DNA of 5,459 nt from Draconibacterium sp. (GTDB taxonomy: Bacteria; Bacteroidota; Bacteroidia; Bacteroidales; Prolixibacteraceae). The stretch is taken from NCBI GenBank assembly GCA_027011835.1, contig JALUZN010000478.1, positions 1-5,459 of the forward strand, read 5' to 3'. The notes under the pieces were generated by a model. It searched no databases. It was not told where the DNA came from and saw only the letters and a list, made by a program, of their open reading frames with translations. Position 1 is the first letter of the stretch. Each line of letters begins with the position of its first letter. The translations under genes and the position numbers were made by a program. Positions 1-5,401 of this stretch are shown piece by piece.

Positions 1-82
1 AAACTATTCAATATAAAGCTTGAGATAAAAGATTTATCACAGGGTAAAAGAGCAAAACATTAGATTAGTGGGAGAATAAATA

Positions 83-127
83 TCTCTGGGATCGCTGCGT
101 AAAGCTCTGCTGTCTCTGTGGTAAAAA
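83..127. repeat. Degenerate CTCTGCG-type intergenic repeat before purU
   Basis: The stretch is four imperfect copies of a short unit: TCTCTGGGA (83-91), TCGCTGCGTAAAG (92-104), CTCTGCTG (105-112) and TCTCTGTGGTAAA (113-125). It is richer in G and C than the bases on either side and ends 11 bases before the purU start, so it forms most of that gene's leader. From memory, similar CTCTGCG/CTCTGTGG arrays are scattered between genes in many Bacteroidota; that link is recall, not a search. No function is visible. The rest of 1-137 holds no gene and no clear TAnnTTTG-type promoter. Confidence 0.55.
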
Positions 128-137
128 ACAAGACATT

Positions 138-1022
138 ATGAAAACGATAAAACCACTTCAAGAGAAAAAAAATACGGCAACACTGTTGATTCACTGCCCC
201 GACCGGCAGGGAATTTTGGCCACCGTTACAGAATTTTTAAACGAAAACCGGGGAAACATTGTCTATCTTGGGCAGCATGTCGACCGCCAGGAAAAAATAT
301 TTTATATGCGGGTTGAGTGGGAACTTGAAAAATTTGCCATTCCAAAAGATAAAATCGGAGAATATTTCGATACACTTATTGCTTCGAAACTCGATATGGA
401 TTGGACCATCCATTTTTCGGAAAACATTCCTAAAATGGCGCTGCTTGTTTCGAAAATGCCACACGCTCTTTTCGATATTCTGGCGCGTTACACTGCCGGC
501 GAGTGGGACGTCGAGATTCCGCTGATAATAAGTAACCACGAGACATTACGCCCCGTTGCCGAACGTTTTGGAATTGATTTCTACCACTTCCCTATAACAA
601 AAGAGAACAAAGCAGAGCAAGAGGCAGCAGAACTGGAACTATTAAAAAAGAACGATATCGATTTTGTTGTTTTGGCGCGTTATATGCAAATCCTTTCGTC
701 TGAGTTTGTAAAAAACTACCCCAATAAAGTTATCAATATTCACCACTCGTTTTTACCAGCTTTTGCCGGAGCAAAACCGTACCACGCCGCACATCAGCGT
801 GGTGTGAAAATTATTGGCGCAACCAGTCATTACGTTACCACCGATTTAGATGCCGGGCCAATAATAGTGCAGGATGTTACACGTTGCAGCCATTTAGATA
901 CAGTACAAAGTTTAATTCGAAAAGGTCGCGACCTCGAAAAAATTGTACTTTCGCAAGCAGTTTATAAACACCTGCAACGAAAAATTCTGGTTTATAAAAA
1001 CCGAACGGTTGTGTTTAATTAA
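138..1022 (+). CDS. purU: Formyltetrahydrofolate deformylase
   Basis: PurU hydrolyses 10-formyltetrahydrofolate to formate and tetrahydrofolate in the cytosol, balancing the one-carbon pool and supplying formate. The 294-residue product has the family's two parts. An N-terminal ACT domain (about residues 14-95) opens with the typical LLIHCPDRQGILATVTEFL. A C-terminal formyltransferase-fold domain (about 98-280) carries NIHHSFLPAF (200-209) and HYVTTDLDAGPII (231-243). By analogy with PurN, Asn200, His202 and Asp238 are the catalytic residues, and all are present. Length matches the family (about 280-290). The ATG at 138 sits just before the ACT domain and is the natural start; no strong ribosome-binding site is seen. 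The ACT domain suggests allosteric control (in E. coli, methionine activates and glycine inhibits), but the ligand here is unknown. No folate or purine gene is adjacent in the window. Confidence 0.96.
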   Translation: MKTIKPLQEKKNTATLLIHCPDRQGILATVTEFLNENRGNIVYLGQHVDRQEKIFYMRVEWELEKFAIPKDKIGEYFDTLIASKLDMDWTIHFSENIPKMALLVSKMPHALFDILARYTAGEWDVEIPLIISNHETLRPVAERFGIDFYHFPITKENKAEQEAAELELLKKNDIDFVVLARYMQILSSEFVKNYPNKVINIHHSFLPAFAGAKPYHAAHQRGVKIIGATSHYVTTDLDAGPIIVQDVTRCSHLDTVQSLIRKGRDLEKIVLSQAVYKHLQRKILVYKNRTVVFN

Positions 1023-1026
1023 AAAG

Positions 1027-1053
1027 CCCCTCCTGACCTTCCCAAAAGGGGAA
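1027..1053. repeat. G/C-rich hairpin repeat after purU
   Basis: Five bases after the purU stop lies a C-rich then G-rich segment. It can fold as CCCCT (1027-1031) with AGGGG (1047-1051), or as TTCCC (1039-1043) with GGGAA (1049-1053). It stands out from the AT-rich surroundings and resembles, from memory, a CCCCTCCTGACC...GGGG repeat common between Bacteroidota genes. It could act as a weak terminator or mRNA-end structure, but an A-run rather than a T-run follows on the + strand, so a canonical terminator is unlikely. Confidence 0.4.
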
Positions 1054-1090
1054 AAACAAGAGAATAAAACTTAAAACAAAATATTACACT

Positions 1091-1642
1091 ATGAAACGAA
1101 TACTTTCTCTACTATTTTTTATTACTATTTCACTTGGCAGTTTTGCACAGCTAACAAAAGTTCCAATCCAGAATATTCCGGAGGAATACGGTTATATTGT
1201 AAAACAGGGCGACCAATTTCCCGATACAGAATTTCGGTTAACCGACGGAACAACCATAAAAACTAGCGAGTTAAAAGGCAAAGTGGTAATGCTGCAATTT
1301 ACCGCCAGTTGGTGCAGCGTTTGCCGTAAAGAGATGCCACACATTGAAAGCGAAATTTGGCAAAAACATAAAAACAACCCTAATTTTGCTCTTTTCGGAA
1401 TCGATATGAACGAGCCGTTACAAAAAGTAGTTCAATTTAAAAAAGAGATAAAAGTAACCTATCCGCTGGCGCTCGACCCCGGAGCAAAAATATTCTATTC
1501 AATTGCAGCAAAAAATGCCGGAGTTACCCGAAATATAATAATTGGCAAAGATGGTAAAATTGCCTATTTAACACGCCTCTATAAAGAAGATGAGTTTAAC
1601 GAAATGAAAAAGGTGATTGAATTGTTATTGAAAAGTTCATAG
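1091..1642 (+). CDS. Secreted TlpA/redoxin-family thioredoxin-like protein
   Basis: This is a 183-residue thiol-disulfide protein expected outside the cytoplasm. Residues 1-20 are a signal peptide (KR, then a hydrophobic run ending SFAQ). There is no lipobox, so it is probably periplasmic. The thioredoxin-like domain starts near residue 39 (GDQFPDTEFRLTDG). The redox motif WCSVC is at 74-78, in FTASWCSVCRKEMP, which is typical of TlpA/ResA-type proteins that reduce disulfides, for example in cytochrome c maturation or envelope redox balance; the partner here is unknown. The GKDGKI strand (152-157) is typical. The loop that normally carries the cis-proline reads AGVTRN (143-148), with Thr146 where the proline is expected. 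The last codons and the TAG stop overlap the left repeat of the next cassette. Family is confident; exact role is not. Confidence 0.9.
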   Translation: MKRILSLLFFITISLGSFAQLTKVPIQNIPEEYGYIVKQGDQFPDTEFRLTDGTTIKTSELKGKVVMLQFTASWCSVCRKEMPHIESEIWQKHKNNPNFALFGIDMNEPLQKVVQFKKEIKVTYPLALDPGAKIFYSIAAKNAGVTRNIIIGKDGKIAYLTRLYKEDEFNEMKKVIELLLKSS

Positions 1643-1676
1643 TGCTAAGTATTTAGTTCTTAGTGCAAAGTTCTTA
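1635..1676. repeat. Left inverted repeat of the four-helix-bundle cassette (two 21-base tandem units)
   Basis: Two tandem 21-base units, 1635-1655 and 1656-1676, match at 17 of 21 positions and share the core GTTC(A/T)TAGTGC(A/T)AAGT. Bases 1634-1645 (AGTTCATAGTGC) are an exact inverted match to 2151-2162 beyond the next gene. In RNA, 1642-1649 can pair with 1659-1666 as an 8-bp stem with two G-U pairs and a 9-base loop. The first unit includes the final codon and stop of the TlpA-like gene. Confidence 0.75.
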
Positions 1677-1739
1677 GTGGCGACTTTTCTTTTAATAATA
1701 CAGTACTTATTTTTTATAAATCTTTTTAAACATATAGTT

Positions 1740-2093
1740 ATGAATAGTTTTAAAGAGCTTAAAGTGTGGCAGAAGGCAATGGATTTAGTTACGGACATTT
1801 ACGCTATTACAACTATTTTCCCTCAACATGAACAATTTGGGATAACATCTCAAATAAGACGCTCATCTATTTCTATACCTTCAAATATTGCAGAAGGCTT
1901 CGGCAGAAATTCAAATAATGAATTTGTTCGATTTTTACGTATTGCAATTGGTTCTCTTTTCGAATTGCAAACACAATTAGAAATATCTAAAAACCTTAAG
2001 TTTATTTCCACTGAAGAATTCAACAAAATGCTATTGGAATCAACCGAGATTGAAAAAATGATTAAAGCATTAATTAAGAGTATAAACAAATAA
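1740..2093 (+). CDS. Four-helix-bundle protein (CHP02436 / S23 intervening-sequence family)
   Basis: The 117-residue product is a typical member of the small four-helix-bundle family first known from ORFs inside 23S rRNA intervening sequences and distantly related to the Avd accessory protein of diversity-generating retroelements. Hallmarks are FKELKVWQKAMDLV near the N terminus (4-17), SQIRRSSISIPSNIAEGFGR (37-56) and the helix EFVRFLRIAIGSLFELQTQL (61-80). The family is reported to form basic oligomers and may bind nucleic acid; its cellular role is unresolved. The start at 1740 (MNSFKELKVWQ) is chosen because it matches family N termini. The same frame is open back to a GTG at 1677, but the added residues are AT-rich, unlike the family, and lie in and next to the left repeat. 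The gene sits alone between inverted repeats, separating the TlpA-like gene from hisH. No reverse transcriptase or variable repeat is in the window. Confidence 0.93.
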   Translation: MNSFKELKVWQKAMDLVTDIYAITTIFPQHEQFGITSQIRRSSISIPSNIAEGFGRNSNNEFVRFLRIAIGSLFELQTQLEISKNLKFISTEEFNKMLLESTEIEKMIKALIKSINK

Positions 2094-2127
2094 TTCACCT
2101 AAAATATGCAGGATTCATTGTTCCAAC

Positions 2128-2178
2128 AAGTACTACAAACAAGGCACTAGGCACTATGAACTAAGCACAAAGTACTAA
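2128..2178. repeat. Right inverted repeat of the four-helix-bundle cassette
   Basis: Read on the - strand, 2141-2178 reproduces the left repeat in degenerate form. GCACTATGAACT at 2151-2162 is the exact reverse complement of 1634-1645, and the - strand run TTAGTACTTTGTGCTTA (2162-2178) matches TTAGTGCAAAGTTCTTA (1660-1676) at 12 of 17 positions. The octamer AAGTACTA occurs directly repeated at 2128-2135 and 2170-2177. The repeat ends four bases before the hisH start, so it forms the hisH leader. The 89 bases between the two genes otherwise hold nothing recognisable. Confidence 0.7.
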
Positions 2179-2182
2179 TAAA

Positions 2183-2782
2183 ATGAAAATAGTAATAATT
2201 AAATACAACGCCGGAAACATCGAATCGGTAAATAATGCGTTAAACCGGCTGGGTGTAAATGCTGAAATTACTGCCGACCACGAAAAAATACGAAACGCCG
2301 ACAAAGTAATTTTTCCGGGAGTTGGCGAGGCAAGTACAACCATGAAATACTTGCGCGAACAGAAACTCGACGAACTGATTGTATCGTTAAAACAGCCGGT
2401 GCTGGGTATCTGCCTGGGATTGCAATTAATGTGTGCATACTCCGAAGAGGGCAACACGAAATGCCTGGGCATTTTCGACGAGAAAGTGAAACGTTTCGTT
2501 CCAAAACCGGGCGAAGAGTACATTACAAAAGTACCGCACATGGGTTGGAATTCGATAACAAATTTAAAGAGTAATTTATTTTCGGAAGAAATCGAAAACC
2601 AATACGTTTATTTTGTACATTCGTTTTATGCAGGAATTGGCGCACACACAGCAGCAACCTGCAACTATATTATGCCGTTTAGTGCAGCGTTGCAAAAAGA
2701 CAACTTTTTTGCCACCCAGTTTCACCCCGAGAAAAGCGGAACAATTGGAGCAAAAATTTTAGAAAACTTTATAACTATTTAA
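2183..2782 (+). CDS. hisH: Imidazole glycerol phosphate synthase, glutaminase subunit HisH
   Basis: HisH is a class I glutamine amidotransferase that releases ammonia from glutamine and passes it to HisF, which makes imidazole glycerol phosphate and AICAR in histidine synthesis. The 199-residue length matches the family. The nucleophile is Cys77 in GICLGLQLM (75-83). The other triad residues are His181 and Glu183 in TQFHPEKSG (178-186). FPGVGEA (44-50) forms the oxyanion-strand region, and HMGWN (119-123) and YFVHSFYA (143-150) are standard HisH signatures. The start at 2183 begins directly with the first beta strand (MKIVIIKYNAGNIESV). Normal partners hisA and hisF do not follow; argB does, 14 bases on. 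A HisH paralogue working with a HisF-like protein in sugar amidination is possible but less likely. The leader is made of the cassette's right repeat. Confidence 0.95.
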   Translation: MKIVIIKYNAGNIESVNNALNRLGVNAEITADHEKIRNADKVIFPGVGEASTTMKYLREQKLDELIVSLKQPVLGICLGLQLMCAYSEEGNTKCLGIFDEKVKRFVPKPGEEYITKVPHMGWNSITNLKSNLFSEEIENQYVYFVHSFYAGIGAHTAATCNYIMPFSAALQKDNFFATQFHPEKSGTIGAKILENFITI

Positions 2783-2796
2783 ACGTTACCTTTTAC

Positions 2797-3564
2797 ATGG
2801 ATAAACTAACAATAATAAAAGTGGGTGGAAAAGTGGTTGAAGAGCCCGAGTCGCTCGATGCACTTTTAACGCAGTTCAACAAAGTTTCGGGAAATAAAAT
2901 ATTGGTTCACGGTGGAGGCAGAACAGCTACCGAAATTGCAGGCAGACTGGGGATTGAAACAAAAATGGTTGATGGCCGAAGAATTACCGATGCTGCCATG
3001 CTTGAGGTAGTTACAATGGTTTACGGCGGTTTGGTTAACAAACGTATTGTTGCCCAATTACAGGCACAAAACTGCAATGCCATTGGATTAACCGGTGCCG
3101 ACCTCGACCTAATTCGTGCAAAAAAACGCCCTGTAAAAGATATCGATTACGGTTTCGTTGGCGATGTTGATGAGGTAAATTCCAGTGAACTGCGCCTGCT
3201 GATTAACGAAAATATTATTCCGGTTATTGCACCGCTCACCCACGACGGAAACGGAAATCTGTTAAATACTAATGCCGATACAATTGCCTCGGAACTGGCA
3301 ACCGAATTGGCCGGTCATTTTAGTGTCTACCTTTTTTACTGTTTCGAGAAACGGGGTGTACTCACCAATCCCGACGACGAATCGTCGGTTATTTACGACC
3401 TCGACATTTCTCTTTTCAATAAATACAAAAACGAAGGAGTAATTAGCGAAGGAATGATTCCGAAACTCGAAAACGGATTCAATGCAAAGCTGAAAGGGGT
3501 AAAAGAGGTGCTGATTACCAATGCCGAAAATATTGCCACCGGACGCGGAACACGATTGGTTTAA
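2797..3564 (+). CDS. argB: Acetylglutamate (or succinylglutamate) kinase
   Basis: ArgB phosphorylates the gamma-carboxyl of N-acylglutamate, the second step of arginine synthesis. The 255-residue protein has the amino-acid-kinase fold. IIKVGGKVV (6-14) carries the catalytic Lys8 and the Gly pair, and LVHGGG (36-41) binds phosphates. DGRRITD (59-65) carries the substrate-binding arginine. NTNADTIASELA (157-168) and GMIPKLENG (219-227) hold the conserved Asn, Asp161 and Lys223. YCFEKRGVL (181-189) is typical of Bacteroidota ArgB. In Bacteroides fragilis the pathway is known to use succinylated intermediates, so the acyl group cannot be told here. The protein is short and lacks the N-terminal helix linked to arginine feedback in hexameric forms, so strong arginine inhibition is not expected (inference). 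It is closely spaced after hisH; no other arg gene is in the window. Confidence 0.94.
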   Translation: MDKLTIIKVGGKVVEEPESLDALLTQFNKVSGNKILVHGGGRTATEIAGRLGIETKMVDGRRITDAAMLEVVTMVYGGLVNKRIVAQLQAQNCNAIGLTGADLDLIRAKKRPVKDIDYGFVGDVDEVNSSELRLLINENIIPVIAPLTHDGNGNLLNTNADTIASELATELAGHFSVYLFYCFEKRGVLTNPDDESSVIYDLDISLFNKYKNEGVISEGMIPKLENGFNAKLKGVKEVLITNAENIATGRGTRLV

Positions 3565-3620
3565 CCTTATTTATTTACACCATTAATCTTGTTCTACAAC
3601 ATTCAACAAAATCAATTATT

Positions 3621-4955
3621 ATGAAATTTAAACTTTTAATTGCGGTGTTGCTATTTGCAACTGCCTGCACACACAACTACCCGCCTGCATCTATCAATAA
3701 AATTCGTGTTTCGTGGACCGACGACCCTGCAACTACAATTACAATTGGGTGGGACCAGTTAGAGAGTAAAAATCCGATGGTTTACTATGGAGAAAAAGAC
3801 CGCGGCAGGAATTGGAAACGCTATAAAAAGTCGCAAAAACCAACGCGCATAGTAAACCATTTGGGAATGAACACCCATTTCTGCAACTTAAAAGAGCTAA
3901 AACCCAACACTGCCTACTATTTTGTAATAAAAGACGACAGCGGAGTTACCGACCGTTTTTGGGTAAAAACAGCACCCGACAAACCAATGCCTTTTACCTG
4001 CATTTTTGGTGGCGACACAAAAAGTACCGGCGAAGCATTAAAAGCTGGTGAATTCTCGAATCAGATGGTTGCGAAGTTGCGCCCCCTGTTCGTACTGTTT
4101 TGTGGCGATTTTACAAACGAAGGAAACAACAGCGACCAATGGAAACAATGGCTAACCGACTGGAGTGAACTAACAAAAACTTCCGACGGCAGATTATTCC
4201 CAATCGTTCCGATAAACGGAAATCACGAAAATCGCGATATGGAAGTTCTCAATAAAGTTTTTAATTCTCCCTACCAAAACAACAATACAAAAGAGATTTA
4301 CTACTCGCTTTCGGTGGGTGGAAATCTTATGGATATTGTTGTGCTAAATTCAATGATTAATCCCGGTGGAGCTCAAAAAGAGTGGCTTGAAAAGAATTTA
4401 AAAGAGCATCGGAATTATACGTTTAAAGTAGCAGCCTATCATAAACCATTTCGCCCACATACACAGCGCAAACGAGAAAATATAAACGAATACAACCAGT
4501 GGGCATACCTATTCTATCAATACGGGGTAGATATTTCGCTGGATGCCGACTCACATATGTCGAAAATTACTTTTCCCCTAAAGCCCGACTCGATTAACGG
4601 AGTAGAAGGATTTATACGAGACGATAAAAACGGTACAATGTTTATTGGCGAAGGAAGCTGGGGTGCATCGCCGCGAGGTAACGACGACGACAAACCCTGG
4701 ACACTGCGCAGCGGGTCGTTCAATCAAATAAAATGGCTGCAAGTTTTCCCCGGCACAAAAAATAGTGCTGCTCACATCGATATACGAACGGTTATTACTT
4801 CAACCCGCGACACGTTAAACAGAGCAGTTTCGCACGTTGCAGATGTTATTCCACTTACCGAAAAAAATATTTTTGATGTTCCAAAAGGGATTAAGCTGTT
4901 TTCTACGCAACCTTATGGCGAGGTAATTACCTATCCGTTTATTGGTCGCAATTAG
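3621..4955 (+). CDS. Purple-acid-phosphatase-like metallophosphoesterase, probable lipoprotein
   Basis: The 444-residue protein starts with a signal peptide ending FATAC (12-16), a near-lipobox suggesting a lipid-anchored Cys16. An N-terminal fibronectin-III-like domain (about 24-118: INKIRVSWTDDP, LKPNTAYYFVIKD) is the usual first domain of purple acid phosphatases. The metallophosphoesterase domain (about 123-350) has FGGDTKS (Asp132), CGDFTNEG (Asp163), INGNHE (Asn201, His202) and AAYHKP (His274). The fifth motif, normally GHxH, reads ADSH (309-312), keeping only the second His. The GDxxY tyrosine, an iron ligand in plant enzymes, is Asn166. This is therefore a divergent branch with an altered metal site; it may still be a phosphatase or phosphodiesterase, but the substrate is unknown. 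It follows argB after 56 bases and has no evident functional link to it. Start is supported by the signal peptide. Confidence 0.9.
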   Translation: MKFKLLIAVLLFATACTHNYPPASINKIRVSWTDDPATTITIGWDQLESKNPMVYYGEKDRGRNWKRYKKSQKPTRIVNHLGMNTHFCNLKELKPNTAYYFVIKDDSGVTDRFWVKTAPDKPMPFTCIFGGDTKSTGEALKAGEFSNQMVAKLRPLFVLFCGDFTNEGNNSDQWKQWLTDWSELTKTSDGRLFPIVPINGNHENRDMEVLNKVFNSPYQNNNTKEIYYSLSVGGNLMDIVVLNSMINPGGAQKEWLEKNLKEHRNYTFKVAAYHKPFRPHTQRKRENINEYNQWAYLFYQYGVDISLDADSHMSKITFPLKPDSINGVEGFIRDDKNGTMFIGEGSWGASPRGNDDDKPWTLRSGSFNQIKWLQVFPGTKNSAAHIDIRTVITSTRDTLNRAVSHVADVIPLTEKNIFDVPKGIKLFSTQPYGEVITYPFIGRN

Positions 4956-5037
4956 AGTTAAAACTGTACACTTTAGTGCATCTTATTTTAGCTTCTAAGA
5001 ATCTAAAAAATGAATGTCGAATGATGATTAACGATTT

Positions 5038-5089
5038 GAGATTTTAAAGAAAGATAAAATCTCTACGATAGTAATAATTTTAATTGCTA
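5038..5089. other. Two consecutive hairpins after the phosphoesterase gene
   Basis: GAGATTTTA (5038-5046) and TAAAATCTC (5055-5063) form a perfect 9-bp stem with an 8-base loop. Five bases later, TAGTAAT (5069-5075) and ATTGCTA (5083-5089) form a 7-bp stem with one G-U pair and a 7-base loop. They lie about 80-130 bases after the phosphoesterase stop. They could protect or end the upstream mRNA, but neither has an immediate T-run, so they are not classical terminators. The stems are AT-rich and some chance pairing is expected in DNA of this composition. Confidence 0.45.
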
Positions 5090-5092
5090 CGG

Positions 5093-5118
5093 CAGATTAA
5101 TTCTGAAATCATTTTTTT
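5093..5118 (+). terminator. Weak terminator-like hairpin with trailing T-run
   Basis: CAGA (5093-5096) can pair with TCTG (5102-5105) around a 5-base loop, and seven T residues follow at 5112-5118 after a 6-base gap. The stem is only four pairs and the T-run is not adjacent, so efficiency would be low. Together with the two hairpins just upstream it may mark the end of the transcript from the phosphoesterase gene. Confidence 0.25.
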
Positions 5119-5150
5119 CGTAAATGAATCTCATTCATCATATAAAACTA

Positions 5151-5192
5151 TGGTACTTTTAGTTCATAGTTGTTTAATGCAAAGTTGGTACT
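5151..5192. repeat. Diverged third copy of the cassette-end repeat
   Basis: TTAGTTCATAGT (5159-5170) is identical to the - strand of 2153-2164, and TAATGCAAAGTT (5175-5186) matches TAGTGCAAAGTT (1661-1672) at 11 of 12 bases, in the same order as in the left cassette end. The copy is framed by TGGTACT at 5151-5157 and 5186-5192. No four-helix-bundle ORF accompanies it, so it appears to be a solo, decayed member of the same repeat family. Confidence 0.5.
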
Positions 5193-5219
5193 CTATTAAA
5201 CTCATTTAAAAAATATTTG
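5185..5219 (+). promoter_or_regulatory. Weak candidate Bacteroidota promoter for the 5402 gene
   Basis: AATATTTG (5212-5219) matches the Bacteroidota -7 consensus TAnnTTTG except at its first base, and a TTG lies upstream at 5185-5187. The spacing of 24 bases is longer than the usual 19-21, so support is poor. If real, transcription would start near 5225, just before the pairing segment of the putative leader switch. No better match was found in the intergenic region. Confidence 0.2.
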
Positions 5220-5230
5220 TCCATATAATT

Positions 5231-5314
5231 TGAGATGACTCACAATTATCCAGAAAACACAACAATCACTACCAACTGTCTATCAGTACATTGCAGGTCA
5301 TCTTGCATTTTTTT
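5231..5314 (+). promoter_or_regulatory. Possible attenuator: competing pairing around a terminator
   Basis: AGATGAC (5233-5239) is the exact reverse complement of GTCATCT (5297-5303). With flanking G-U pairs the helix could extend to ten pairs (5231-5240 with 5296-5305). The downstream partner lies inside the terminator hairpin at 5292-5307, so the two structures exclude each other. The 56 bases between them are A/C-rich with one small stem (ACTG 5275-5278 with CAGT 5284-5287). No known riboswitch motif was recognised. The arrangement is inferred from base pairing alone. Confidence 0.3.
5292..5314 (+). terminator. Intrinsic terminator in the leader of the 5402 gene
   Basis: TGCAGG (5292-5297) pairs with CTTGCA (5302-5307) as a 6-bp stem with one G-U pair and a TCAT loop, followed directly by seven T residues (5308-5314). 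This is the most canonical terminator shape in the window. It lies about 340 bases after the phosphoesterase stop and 87 bases before the next start. It may therefore end a short leader or small RNA rather than the phosphoesterase transcript. Confidence 0.5.
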
Positions 5315-5401
5315 ATCATTTTCAAAAACAAATTAAAGTTTTCTGCGTTTTACAACACAACAAAAAGATACAAAAATGTCTTTTATTTAAAATGATTAAT
5401 T

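Noticed and set aside
1..63. Open frame of 20 codons ending in TAG at 61-63, a possible tail of an upstream gene
   Set aside because: Twenty codons open is expected by chance, and the residues show no recognisable family.
237..539. Open frames opposite or overlapping purU, hisH and the phosphoesterase
   Set aside because: They lie wholly inside well-supported genes, and their products show no recognisable family.
1677..1739. N-terminal extension of the four-helix-bundle ORF from a GTG at 1677
   Set aside because: The family N terminus matches MNSFKELKVWQ at 1740; the extension is AT-rich and abuts the repeat.
1677..2182. Diversity-generating retroelement, since Avd is a related four-helix bundle
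   Set aside because: No reverse transcriptase, template repeat or variable repeat is present, and the sequence motifs fit the CHP02436 group.
1629..2189. TGAAAA on both sides of the cassette (1629-1634 and 2184-2189) as a target-site duplication
   Set aside because: It is short and AT-rich, overlaps the left repeat, and would place the right boundary inside the hisH start; likely chance.
3556..3591. Promoter before the phosphoesterase: TTG at 3556-3558 and TAATCTTG at 3584-3591
   Set aside because: The spacer is 25 bases against the usual 19-21, and the -7 match has a mismatch in the TTTG core.
4986..5008. TTTTAG/CTAAAA hairpin just after the phosphoesterase as a terminator
   Set aside because: The stem is all weak pairs but one, an alternative fold competes, and no T-run follows on the + strand.
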